From: Cyanobium usitatum str. Tous
GTDB taxonomy: Bacteria > Cyanobacteriota > Cyanobacteriia > PCC-6307 > Cyanobiaceae
Length of the DNA: 64,000 nt
Direction of reading: 5' to 3'
NCBI RefSeq assembly: GCF_963920485.1
Contig: NZ_OY986431.1
Location: 2,533,351-2,597,350 of the forward strand
Shown piece after piece: positions 9,135 to 17,166 of the stretch (position 1 is its first letter; the number at the start of each line of letters is the position of its first letter). Under the pieces are notes generated by a model. The model was not told the origin of the DNA, did not search any database, and worked only from the letters and a program-made list of their open reading frames with translations. The position numbers and the translations under genes were made by a program.

Positions 9135-10718
9135 ATGGCCCGCATCCATGGTTGGCCGGGAGCCGAGACTCCTCTCCGTCAGAGCTCCCTGGCTCGCTCT
9201 GACGGAGATCTGCCGGCTCTTCTCCAGCTCTATTTCCAGGGGTGGGAGGAGGAAGCTCCGACGGCCGAGGTGACGTGGAGCACCAGTGGCTGCACCACCC
9301 GAGCTGATATTGCCGCTGCTGTTCGCGACCTGCTCGGAGTGTTGGAAAGGTTGGGGTTGCTTCGTTCACCGGGGCGTGTCGGTATCCATCTGGACGACGG
9401 GGTGTCCAATCTCGTGGTGGGGATCGCCATCTTTCTGGCAGGGCAATGCCAGGTGGTATTTCCACGCCATGCGCCTTTGGCCGAGATCGAGGCGCAGCAG
9501 CAGCAGCTGGAATGCGACTGGATCCTTACGGACTCATCCACGCTTCTGCCAGGGGGATGGCAGACCGTCGCCGATTTCAGCCTGTTCATGCCGGGAGCAG
9601 GTGAGGGCGATGTGCGGTTTCAGGCGCTGCGGCCCGATCTTGCCCAGCCTTCGCAGAGCAGTGCGATGCCCCTGCGGCTCTCGGATCCAGCCTTTCTCAC
9701 CCTCAGCTCAGCAACCACCACCGGCGTTCCCTCGTTGCAGCTCCGCACCTTCCTGACCTCGCTTCACTACCTCACGGCCGGTGAACACTGGCACTACTTC
9801 ACCCCTCGCCGGATGGTGCGGCGCAATTTCCAGTTTCCGGGTCCGCGGGCCCAGCTGATCAACCTGATCCTGGCCGGCGGCTGCCTCTGCCTCTACGCAG
9901 CCCAGCAGGAGGAGGCCCTGCCCAGGCTCTACGGGGAGAGCGGGGCCACCCGCACCCACCTGTTCATTCCCGAGTTGCGCCGTCTGGTGGTCCGCAGGGC
10001 CCTGCCTGAGTTCCCTGAGTCCCTTGAGATTCTTGTCGGCACCGATCGGGTGCCGATGGCGCTGCGCGGCGAGGTTCATCACCAGAGGCCGGGCTGCTTG
10101 GTCATCACCTATTCGACCAGCCAGTGTGGTCCGATCACCTTCCTGCCGGCGAATCAGCTGCTGGCCGTCGAGGAGTCGGTGGGTTGGCCCGTGGCGGGGG
10201 TGACTCTGGGTTTCCCTGAGGAGGCTGCCGAGGATGGTGCGGCCGAGGTCGTGGTGGATAAGACGTGGACCGTGGCGCTGCCGGAACCTGGGGGGGGCTG
10301 GCGCTTCGAGGTTCAGAACCTGCTGGGCTTTCGCCCTGGCGACCGGCTGCGAGCACGGCCCGATGGACAGTTCGTTTTCGCCGGCAGGGCCAATGACGTC
10401 TTCCTGTTCCGGGGTGTGCTTATCTCTCCCGTGCCATTGGAAACCTTCCTTGAGGCTCAGCAGGGGGTTCTAGAAGCAGTGGCCTTCGGTGCGGAGTCGA
10501 GCACCTATGGCGCCGTTCCCATGGCCGTGGTGCAGCTGGAAGAGGGTCTGGATCCTCTTCGCATCTCACTACAACTGCAGAGGGCATCTCGTCAATTGTT
10601 CGGCTTTCGGGGCCTCTACGCGGTGCATCCCAACGCCGAGATCCCCCGGGGGGTCGGCGGCAAGCCGCTTCGCCGTGAGCTGGCCCGCCGCTACCGCCTC
10701 ATGGATCAGGCTGTTTGA
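9135..10718 (+). CDS. Adenylate-forming (ANL superfamily) enzyme, divergent, 527 aa
   Basis: The protein has the layout of an acyl/aryl-acid-activating enzyme that makes an acyl-AMP and passes it to a thiol, but its motifs are unusual. The phosphate loop is SATTTGVPS (residues 192-200) instead of SGTTGxPKG. The A5 region reads TYSTSQCGPIT, with Gln where the usual Glu sits. GDRLRARPDGQFVFAGRAND corresponds to A7/A8, and the A10 catalytic Lys is kept in GGKPLRREL (Lys510). It is a paralog of the minus-strand enzyme at 14554-16041: both share TSQxGP, the VPMxLRR-like segment, GRANDVFLF, VLISP and GKxLRREL. It is GC-rich, unlike the rest of the island. The start ATG 9135 has no strong ribosome-binding site. 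The substrate cannot be read from sequence. Confidence 0.75.
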   Translation: MARIHGWPGAETPLRQSSLARSDGDLPALLQLYFQGWEEEAPTAEVTWSTSGCTTRADIAAAVRDLLGVLERLGLLRSPGRVGIHLDDGVSNLVVGIAIFLAGQCQVVFPRHAPLAEIEAQQQQLECDWILTDSSTLLPGGWQTVADFSLFMPGAGEGDVRFQALRPDLAQPSQSSAMPLRLSDPAFLTLSSATTTGVPSLQLRTFLTSLHYLTAGEHWHYFTPRRMVRRNFQFPGPRAQLINLILAGGCLCLYAAQQEEALPRLYGESGATRTHLFIPELRRLVVRRALPEFPESLEILVGTDRVPMALRGEVHHQRPGCLVITYSTSQCGPITFLPANQLLAVEESVGWPVAGVTLGFPEEAAEDGAAEVVVDKTWTVALPEPGGGWRFEVQNLLGFRPGDRLRARPDGQFVFAGRANDVFLFRGVLISPVPLETFLEAQQGVLEAVAFGAESSTYGAVPMAVVQLEEGLDPLRISLQLQRASRQLFGFRGLYAVHPNAEIPRGVGGKPLRRELARRYRLMDQAV

Positions 10719-11054
10719 GGAAGCGGTAGGCCTCTGGCTCATAGCCCTGGGCTCTGTAGAAGTTGTGGGCTTGCTCGTTGGCGAACTTTGAGTACAGCTG
10801 AAACGCCCGGGCACCCCGGCTGGCCATGAACTGCTCAGCATGACGCAGCAAACGGCTGCCGATACCCTGGTGCCGGTGAGCCGGATCCACCACGAGCACC
10901 AGGATCCAGCCCATGGGCTCGTTGCAGGTGTACACCGGTGGCAGCATCAGCCCCACCAACCCAACAACGCTGCCATCCACTTCCGCGACGAAAGTCCTGT
11001 ATGAGGCCGGTGGCATGGCCTGGAGGCGCTGTTCCATCTCTTGGGCTGTACTTG

Positions 11055-11070
11055 GGGACTCCTGAAAAAG
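11055..11070. repeat. IS terminal inverted repeat, GNAT C-terminal side
   Basis: This 16-bp terminal repeat is preceded immediately by the target duplication TACTTG at 11049-11054. It pairs perfectly with 12800-12815. Confidence 0.93.
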
Positions 11071-11131
11071 AAAACTGCGCCTCCTCGAGTGCGGCCAAAG
11101 ACCAAGGAGGACAGGCAGCTCGAAAACTCGG

Positions 11132-12700
11132 TCATGCAGTGACAGGAGATTTGACTGTCTCAAGCAGGCAAATGTTCCTGAGGACCACCCAGGAGGAGCC
11201 TGGCCATTGCCAGGAGTAAAACCAAGCAAAGATAGTGACAAAAAAGAGGCGGAGGAGCCTCAGGATCTTCTCAGCGCACATCACCAGAAACCCCATAGAG
11301 ATCGAGGTTTCTGCACCCTTAGTCAGCCGAGCCATGATCAGCCGTAGTGAATACTTCCGCTTCCCTGATCCAAAGACGCCCTCCACCTCGTTTCTCCTCC
11401 GTTGGTCTGCACTGAGCTGTTGCTTATGAGCCGCATTGATCTCGGGATCCTTCGGCGGCCTGCCCAATCGCTTACCAGATAGGCGTATGTTGTTCCTGGT
11501 GCAGAAGTTTCGATTCTTGGTAGTGATATAGATGCGATCGGCGCAGATCCGCTCGGGATAGCAGCCATGTTCGTGCTTATATTTCTTGGCTTGTGGAATC
11601 AGGTCTTCACCTTCACTGTATGGATCCCAGCTGATCCTGTGCAGGAAGGCAAAGCCATTGCGCACGGAAACACTAATCTTGGCGCCAAACTCAACAGCAG
11701 CTCTTGCCTTGCCGCGAACAATGGGACGAACCTGTCGCTGAACTAGGTTGACGATGCGGTCGGGGATGCTGCGCGTCTTGGCGTACAGCAGGATGCTTTG
11801 TTGGCGGTGCAGCTCGCTGATCACGAGAAGCTTCTGCCACCAATGTGTCTTTAGGCCCGAAAGCCCTGCCCCAGCAACGATCAAGGCATCAATGGTATCA
11901 AGATTTCGCTGCAAATAGTCGAGCTGGCGGCGTATCGCAGCTTTAATCTTGCGACGGCGTGGCTTCTTCTGTTTGGCGACATTAAGGAAAACAGCACGTG
12001 CCTTACCGCGGTCGTATCGTGGCCGGTGTTTGCGAAAGTCCATGTGCTGGTCGCACAGATCATCAATAATTCGTTCAGTCGACTCCCTTGCTTCGTTCAG
12101 CAACTTCAGATCAGTCGGATAGGTGATGTCGGCTGGCGTGCAAGAGGCATCGATGGTGAGTGTTCCCCAGTTCTTGTCCTCTGGCCAATCTGCAGGCTTC
12201 ACGAAGTCGTCCAGTGATTTCTGGTTGACAGCATCAGCGCCTGGGTCGTCAGAATCGTTGTCATCTGGGAGTGAGGACATAGCCTCGATCACCATGGCCT
12301 TACCTCGTTCGGCAATGAGTTCGTTGATCCGTTTGAGATCCTCCTCCGAGAATCGCTTTCGGAAATGAACCATCATCGATGGATCAAATGGCGACTTGCT
12401 GGAATAGCCCGCAAAGCCAAGAAAAAACTGCATGTAAGCATTTTCTCGGATCTGCTCGACGGTTTCCTCATCGCTCAGGCCAAGCCGCTGTTTGATGAAT
12501 AGCGCGCCAAACGCCAATCTGACAGGCTTGGCAGGGGCGCCAGTTGTGGGATTGAACTGAGGGGCATATGTTTCTTCCAGCTCTTCCCATAGCACCAGCC
12601 TGGAGAAGAGCACCCAGCGATTGTCCGGGTCCAACGTGCCGCCAAAAGGCACATGGAATTCTTCGATTGAGAGCTGGCCGTTATGGTGTTTTCGGTACAT
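11132..12700 (-). CDS. IS5-type transposase (DUF772 + DDE), 522 aa
   Basis: The transposase cuts and rejoins the element ends. The N-terminal DUF772 region is visible (NRWVLFSRLVLWEELEETYA, and the FFLGFAGYSSKSPFDPSMMV segment). A DDE catalytic core follows: Asp184 in LTIDASCTPADITYPTD, an Asp in ICADRIYITTKNR, and a Glu in RRNEVEGVFGSGKRKYSL. The C-terminus is hydrophobic. The start ATG at 12700-12698 gives the expected MYRKHHNGQLS beginning. No frameshift or stop interrupts the frame, so the protein may be active. Its stop lies 77 nt inside the element's end. Confidence 0.93.
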   Translation of the reverse strand: MYRKHHNGQLSIEEFHVPFGGTLDPDNRWVLFSRLVLWEELEETYAPQFNPTTGAPAKPVRLAFGALFIKQRLGLSDEETVEQIRENAYMQFFLGFAGYSSKSPFDPSMMVHFRKRFSEEDLKRINELIAERGKAMVIEAMSSLPDDNDSDDPGADAVNQKSLDDFVKPADWPEDKNWGTLTIDASCTPADITYPTDLKLLNEARESTERIIDDLCDQHMDFRKHRPRYDRGKARAVFLNVAKQKKPRRRKIKAAIRRQLDYLQRNLDTIDALIVAGAGLSGLKTHWWQKLLVISELHRQQSILLYAKTRSIPDRIVNLVQRQVRPIVRGKARAAVEFGAKISVSVRNGFAFLHRISWDPYSEGEDLIPQAKKYKHEHGCYPERICADRIYITTKNRNFCTRNNIRLSGKRLGRPPKDPEINAAHKQQLSADQRRRNEVEGVFGSGKRKYSLRLIMARLTKGAETSISMGFLVMCAEKILRLLRLFFVTIFAWFYSWQWPGSSWVVLRNICLLETVKSPVTA

Positions 12701-12799
12701 CTGCAGCGTTCAGCAGTTGTAGCAATCGTCAATTGCTCTGTACGCGGCGAGTTTAACGGGTTTCGATCGCTGAAACAAGTTGCGCTGCAGTCGATCTGG

Positions 12800-12815
12800 C
12801 TTTTTCAGGAGTCCC
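12800..12815. repeat. IS terminal inverted repeat, GNAT N-terminal side
   Basis: This is the complement of the repeat at 11055-11070. It is followed immediately by the second target copy TACTTG at 12816-12821. Confidence 0.93.
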
Positions 12816-12924
12816 TACTTGCGTAGCCCAGGCCACTCACCAGTGCTGCCAGGGCTGGGCAGTCAGCCACGATCACCGGTCGGATCAGGATGCTCGCAAT
12901 GCAAGCCTCTTGGCTGTTTGGCTG

Positions 12925-13122
12925 ATGAATCACGCTGAGGTGGCTAGATCCGCGGCGCCGCAAGGTGATTGGCTGAACCTGATCGTGCAGAGTCTGAAGT
13001 CACAGTCCCTGCCTTTGGACTTCCGCGCTGAAAGCACCACCATTATGAAGCAGAATGTGGATACTTTGCCCGTCTCCTTAATGGATTCAGTGCTTCTGGG
13101 ATGTGGCTCCCATGTTCAATGA
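12925..13122 (+). CDS. Possible 65-residue peptide upstream of the carrier protein
   Basis: The ATG at 12925 opens a 65-residue frame (MNHAEVARSAAPQGDWLN to SVLLGCGSHVQ) that ends 11 nt inside the carrier-protein gene, a spacing consistent with translational coupling. It has a single Cys near the C-terminus. The first few codons overlap the 5' end of the broken GNAT gene on the other strand, which weakens the case. It could be a precursor peptide for the cluster or simply a chance frame in a leader. No Shine-Dalgarno sequence decides the matter. Confidence 0.3.
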   Translation: MNHAEVARSAAPQGDWLNLIVQSLKSQSLPLDFRAESTTIMKQNVDTLPVSLMDSVLLGCGSHVQ

Positions 13123-13438
13123 AAGTTTTGCAGATGCTGCAGCTTTGCGCGAGTCGTCTATTGCCATGGTGGCCCACGCTTTGCAGTCTTTATCTGTACC
13201 TCCAGCGGAGGCGGAGCAGATCCAAGCTAATTTGGTGGCTGGAGCAGACACCTTGTCGTTAGAGGATCTCGGGCTTGATAGCCTTGGGGCCATGGAATTC
13301 TGCATTCACTTAGAGCTGGAGCTCGGGATTGTTGTGCAGCCAGAAGAGCTGATAAATGGGCACTTTGCCGAAGATCTATTGTGTCTTGTGGAGAGTCGTT
13401 TGCTTGGTCGAAGTAAAGACGCGCAGGGCGATTCCTAG
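13112..13438 (+). CDS. Stand-alone acyl carrier protein (108 aa)
   Basis: It is a small acidic four-helix carrier that holds an acyl group on a phosphopantetheine arm. The attachment motif is clear: DLGLDSLGAMEF, with Ser57 as the modified residue, followed by LELELGIVVQPEEL, typical of ACP/PCP helix II and loop II. It is longer than fatty-acid ACPs by about 25 N-terminal residues. The start may be ATG 13112 or GTG 13103, three codons upstream. It converges on the minus-strand hydrolase (gap 105 nt). Since two adenylating enzymes flank it, it probably receives their activated acid. It is clearly not the housekeeping acpP by sequence and context. Confidence 0.85.
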   Translation: MFNESFADAAALRESSIAMVAHALQSLSVPPAEAEQIQANLVAGADTLSLEDLGLDSLGAMEFCIHLELELGIVVQPEELINGHFAEDLLCLVESRLLGRSKDAQGDS

Positions 13439-13543
13439 GGTTTTCTGGCAGGGGCATGTGGCTTGATCCCCAGCGAGGTTCTTTGTATGGAATACGGTTG
13501 ATTTTTCAAAGTAACTATAAATGCGTTGCTCGTTTCAGGTTGC

Positions 13544-14557
13544 TCAGCAATGCCTCTGGTGCTCGGGAAGCTTGTTCAGGTTGTTGTTAATCAACGGAAT
13601 CAGCAATTGCTCTAGGGGTATCCCTTTGTGGGCTAGGTCTTCGGGGAGGCTGTGGTTGCTGCACCCTGAGAAAAGCATTGCTGTGGCGTGTGCTGATTTC
13701 TGATGGTGATGGTTGAAGTGATCGCTGATCAGAAGAGCACTTTTGTGATCCGCGAGATTCTCAGCAGATGCTGCCAGCAACAGCCGGGTCTTTTTTATGC
13801 GCCAAGGTATTGCCAAAGTTGGTATGCGCAGCTTTTGGGCGGCTTGGTTCACCGGGCTGTTCGGTAGGAAAGTATTTGCGTCCGCTCCAGCGCCGATCGC
13901 AATGGATAGCTGCAGCCTCAGGGAATGCCCCATGCAAAGTGCCGCAAGGCCTCCGTTGCTGGTGCCGAGCAAAATTGAAGATTGTAGTTTGTCCTTCAGC
14001 TTTAAATGAAGATGGTTGCCGATTGATATGAATAAATGGCCGTTGTTACTGAAATAGCTTTCTTTGTATCGACGGCGGACGACAATCAGATCGTATTGTG
14101 TGTGAGCGATCGCTGCAAGGACGCAGGGGATTGGCGCCATTAGTAGGCCAGCACTGCCTGTGATGCCGATGATCACTGGATTTGGCTCCCTGCTTACTTT
14201 GCTTCGGGAAGACTTTGCCCGTCTGTAGTGGAGAAGCCAGTGGTCTTCGCGTTCTCTGATTAACAGTTTATACCTCGTATATTCGCTGAAGATATTGGGG
14301 CTTAATCTAGTCAGAGTTGCTCGCCAGCTTTGGAGAGCAAGCTGATGGCGGCCGCATTTATGATCTAGAATGTTAAGCAGACGCGTGATCTGTGTGTTGG
14401 TGGCATGGCGTGTGAGTGCGAGAAGTAGCCTATTGCATTCGTTAGGACTTGCATTGTTAAAGCGTGCTGCCCATTGCCTAGGCGTTTCATGCCACAGGTT
14501 TTGCTCAAGGTCGATCCATGGCACCGCATCATTGTGTCGAGCTGCCGCCTGAGTCAT
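13544..14557 (-). CDS. Alpha/beta-hydrolase-like protein (337 aa)
   Basis: The start is set at ATG 14557-14555 because it overlaps the TGA of the upstream adenylating gene (ATGA coupling); a longer frame would run far into that gene. The N-terminal 120 residues are helical and unassigned. From residue 127 the fold signs of a serine hydrolase appear: PVIIGITGSAGLLM, then a nucleophile elbow LLGTSNGGLAALC (Ser200), and a His candidate at 302 in GCSNHSLPEDL. An acid may lie near residues 266-270. Such a protein could release or transfer the acyl group from the carrier protein. The gene is AT-richer than the chromosome and is last in the three-gene operon. Confidence 0.65.
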   Translation of the reverse strand: MTQAAARHNDAVPWIDLEQNLWHETPRQWAARFNNASPNECNRLLLALTRHATNTQITRLLNILDHKCGRHQLALQSWRATLTRLSPNIFSEYTRYKLLIREREDHWLLHYRRAKSSRSKVSREPNPVIIGITGSAGLLMAPIPCVLAAIAHTQYDLIVVRRRYKESYFSNNGHLFISIGNHLHLKLKDKLQSSILLGTSNGGLAALCMGHSLRLQLSIAIGAGADANTFLPNSPVNQAAQKLRIPTLAIPWRIKKTRLLLAASAENLADHKSALLISDHFNHHHQKSAHATAMLFSGCSNHSLPEDLAHKGIPLEQLLIPLINNNLNKLPEHQRHC

Positions 14558-16041
14558 TGCTGAAGTGCGTGCATCCTGCTGAGCTCTCTTCTCAGCGCCT
14601 TGCCGGTGTTCCCTTTGGGAATCGTATCCATAATAATCAGCTTTCGGGGGCGACGTATGCCCAGGGATGCGCGGCATAGTGCCTCCAGCTCCTGAAGAAT
14701 CTTTTCTGATGGCCATTGTGGTCTTGCTGTGATTGCCGCCATTGGGACGCTGCCAAAGCGTGCTGACGTTGCTCCGAAGGCTGCGCACTCATTGATGCCT
14801 GGATGTTGCATCAGTACATCCTCAATCTCGAGCGGGGAGATTAAGACACTATTGAACAGAAAGACATCGTTTGCGCGTCCACCGAAAATTACCTGCCCAG
14901 AGGCTGAGATTGCCAGTAGATCCCCAGGATTTAATGACTTATTGGATTTGGTGATCAATGCTTCACGGAAGCTGAGGTTTTCCCGTTCCAGTATTGAACC
15001 GCTTTCGACTGATTTCAGTGTCACATCAGGCAGTAACCAGCCCACGGAGTCGGTCTCGTCAAGCAGTGCATCTGGCGGCAGCCAGGTAAGTGGACCTGTC
15101 TGACTCGTTGCATAGGTTATGCCGAGTGAGATCCCGTCGATGGCGGCCACTGTTCGTCTCAGTTCCATCGGTACGTGGTCACTGCCGCTAATGATCAGAA
15201 AATCTGGCGAGCAATGCAGTAGATCGCCCTGGGCGAGGCGCCGTCTTAGTCCCCCCGGTGCCATCAGCGTGCCATCGCAATCGGTGGGGAGTGGGTTGCT
15301 AGCCAGTGGGGTCAGGGACGGTCGAGTCACAAAGCTTCTCCCTTGCAATAGCTGACGCAACTTGGAGGTGCGGCTGCTCCAGTTCTGCATGTCAGGCCCG
15401 AAAAGGGGTTTACGCACAAGGTCGTAAGGAGACCAGCGCTTGGACAGCACGATGTCGCGCAGTGTTCGGCTGTGGATCTTGGTTAGGCCCGGTCGGCCGG
15501 TAGTAGTGCCAGAGGTTGTCCCAAGAAATATCAAGGGGCCCAAATCTCTGCCACCATCTTCATGTTGGCCGCAGGTTCCGTCGGGGTAGCTTGACCCATC
15601 TAGTTCGTATTCCACGGTATTTACCTTGCGCCAACACCCCAGCCCAAGTGCGCTCCCGACGGGCTGCCAACACTCTCGATCTGGTGGCCCCGCTACTCCA
15701 ATGAGATGGGTGAGTTTGAAGCGCCGACTAAGCAGGATCTGCTCTGTGCTGGTGGCTGTTATGGGCAGGATGGTCTGGGTAATACCCTCCAGGGCTAGAG
15801 CTAATCCCAAAACCAGGTTTTCGATGCCATCGGCTATAGCGATGCCTACTATTTGCTTATAAGAGTTAGGGCTGCATTCTAATATTGTTGCCAATATTTG
15901 ACGCTGCTTTTGCACCTGCTCTGCTAGCCAGTCTCCTTTAATGGGAGCGCCTAGCCAGTCAAATCCGTTAAGTCCTGATGTGCAGTGCTTTTGCCAGTGC
16001 TGTTGGATATCTACTAGGCAGGTTGGCGCTGAGCTGTTCAC
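14554..16041 (-). CDS. Adenylate-forming (ANL superfamily) enzyme, 495 aa
   Basis: It probably activates a carboxylic acid as acyl-AMP and loads a carrier. The A3 loop TTSGTTTGRPG (residues 175-185) is close to canonical, and the catalytic Lys481 is present in TGKALRREL. A5 reads TYATSQTGPLTW, with Gln replacing the usual Glu. The hinge/A8 region is GGRANDVFLFNSVLISPLEI. It is a paralog of the protein at 9135-10718 and keeps a better phosphate loop, so it is the more likely active partner. The start GTG 16041-16039 overlaps the TGA of the HExxH gene (GTGA); its own stop overlaps the hydrolase start. The acid it uses is unknown. Confidence 0.8.
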   Translation of the reverse strand: MNSSAPTCLVDIQQHWQKHCTSGLNGFDWLGAPIKGDWLAEQVQKQRQILATILECSPNSYKQIVGIAIADGIENLVLGLALALEGITQTILPITATSTEQILLSRRFKLTHLIGVAGPPDRECWQPVGSALGLGCWRKVNTVEYELDGSSYPDGTCGQHEDGGRDLGPLIFLGTTSGTTTGRPGLTKIHSRTLRDIVLSKRWSPYDLVRKPLFGPDMQNWSSRTSKLRQLLQGRSFVTRPSLTPLASNPLPTDCDGTLMAPGGLRRRLAQGDLLHCSPDFLIISGSDHVPMELRRTVAAIDGISLGITYATSQTGPLTWLPPDALLDETDSVGWLLPDVTLKSVESGSILERENLSFREALITKSNKSLNPGDLLAISASGQVIFGGRANDVFLFNSVLISPLEIEDVLMQHPGINECAAFGATSARFGSVPMAAITARPQWPSEKILQELEALCRASLGIRRPRKLIIMDTIPKGNTGKALRRELSRMHALQQ

Positions 16042-17099
16042 TGGGTGGAATCTACCGGCGCCAATCGTTTGCGTGACTTAACTAATACCGACTGCCCGAG
16101 TTGTGTCAAATCTGCATGTTGTTCAACTACACGCAGCGACGATCTACCGAAGTTTAGTTGCTTGCTAAGCATGTCTTGAGCATTTGCCAGCGTGACTTCG
16201 CGGTCGGGTTCACCATCTATTCCATCTTTGAGCAATTTCTTCAGGATTTCCACAACACGGCCCACCACATAAAGCGAGTGGATGATGCCGTTCATCGGAC
16301 GTGGATCGGATCGAATTAGCACGGGATAGCGCTCTTCGTCGCTGTTGAAGCATAGGGGTTGCTCTTGGCCCAGTACGAAAAGCTCAGCATGCGCATATTC
16401 ATGAACCAGAAGCTCCAACATTTGCACCTTTGAAATGGGGCGACTCGCATTGAGTAGGGTTGCGCCGCGGAAGAAAAAGCAGGTAGCACCGCCAAATGCA
16501 ATCCCTGCTTGTTGCGAGCGTGGCCCGGGAGCGCTCAAAATTATTAGGTTCTGTAGCTGAGCCATCAGAACTGATAGATCCGGATCTAAGCGAGCGATGA
16601 GTCTGTGAACCGCAGAGATTTGAGTGCACCAGTGATCCAGGGAGTGCTGGCTCGGCGCCTCTAGGTCATATAAGAAATCCCCGCCCTCCTGGAAGAGGTT
16701 GAGAACAGATTGCCAGACACGTTCAGATGCGAGGCTTGGGTCGCCAAAAGCTACAGGAGAAGTAGGTTTGTCGGAGCGAATTATGTTGCAGATATCTGTT
16801 ATGAATAAACTCATGGCCGGCGCCTGCTCATGTGCGCCACCGATTAGCCAGATTCCTAGTTTATAATAGGCGAGATAGGCCCAAGAGGGATAGGGTAAAG
16901 CTGCGTCTGCAAGGTGATGTCGTAGCTTGGTTGAGCACGACAACGCACTAGATGAGGATGAGGTAATAGAAAACTCATGCTCCTCTAGACGAGCGAGGGA
17001 GGTGAGCAGATCCAGCTCGCCGGCTCGGATTAGGCCAGTTAATGAATCAAGGCGGAAATTATCAATTATTCTGCCGCATCCCGGGTCGGCGGGGCTCAC
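16038..17099 (-). CDS. HExxH-motif protein, candidate peptide-modifying enzyme (353 aa)
   Basis: The central feature is LLVHEYAHAELFVLG (HEYAH at 233-237), preceded by a beta-rich stretch (AFGGATCFFFRGATLLN) and followed at about 37 residues by His274 in MNGIIHSLYVVGRVVEIL. This arrangement fits the HExxH proteins found in bacterial peptide-modification clusters, some reported to be 2-oxoglutarate-dependent beta-hydroxylases, rather than ordinary zinc peptidases, which usually place a Glu or His differently. It lacks a signal peptide and so is cytoplasmic. The GTG start 17099-17097 is the only in-frame start before an upstream stop. First of the coupled series HExxH, adenylating enzyme, hydrolase. 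The substrate is unknown; a zinc peptidase remains the alternative. Confidence 0.7.
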   Translation of the reverse strand: MSPADPGCGRIIDNFRLDSLTGLIRAGELDLLTSLARLEEHEFSITSSSSSALSCSTKLRHHLADAALPYPSWAYLAYYKLGIWLIGGAHEQAPAMSLFITDICNIIRSDKPTSPVAFGDPSLASERVWQSVLNLFQEGGDFLYDLEAPSQHSLDHWCTQISAVHRLIARLDPDLSVLMAQLQNLIILSAPGPRSQQAGIAFGGATCFFFRGATLLNASRPISKVQMLELLVHEYAHAELFVLGQEQPLCFNSDEERYPVLIRSDPRPMNGIIHSLYVVGRVVEILKKLLKDGIDGEPDREVTLANAQDMLSKQLNFGRSSLRVVEQHADLTQLGQSVLVKSRKRLAPVDSTQ

Positions 17100-17166
17100 A
17101 TTTAGTTGAGATTGGTTTGCAGTTCATATGGCCTCGATTGATCGGTTTGTACCAATCGAATGGGGT

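Larger units (their letters stand above)
11055..12815 (-). mobile_element. IS5-type insertion sequence, complete, 1761 bp
   Basis: The element has perfect 16-bp terminal inverted repeats (GGGACTCCTGAAAAAG at 11055-11070, complement at 12800-12815). It is flanked by a 6-bp direct target duplication, TACTTG, at 11049-11054 and 12816-12821. One full-length transposase gene fills it. Ends starting with GG and a DUF772-plus-DDE transposase fit the IS5/IS1182 group; the exact subgroup would need a search. The intact ends, perfect duplication and undegraded transposase indicate a fairly recent insertion, which destroyed a GNAT gene. Confidence 0.93.
10699..12933 (-). pseudogene. GNAT-family acetyltransferase split by an IS element
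   Basis: The C-terminal part (10699-11054) carries the GNAT acetyl-CoA loop in VVDPAHRHQGIGSRLLRHAE and the ending NFYRAQGYEPEAYRFLK. Removing 11055-12815 plus one copy of the 6-bp target duplication joins it in frame to 12822 and upward. This restores a typical GNAT N-terminus (ILIRPVIVADCPALAALVS, then GLGYASTAQEMEQRL). The restored protein has about 155 residues from GTG 12933-12931, although the true start is uncertain. In the current sequence an open frame runs from the IS into the remnant, but it lacks the first helix and strand. It is almost certainly inactive. Its end overlaps the 3' end of the adenylating gene by 20 nt. Confidence 0.85.

Noticed and set aside
14558..14788. Upstream extension of the alpha/beta-hydrolase gene
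   Set aside because: The added 77 residues are antisense-free but overlap the coding 3' end of the adenylating enzyme in another frame, while ATG 14557 forms a standard ATGA overlap.
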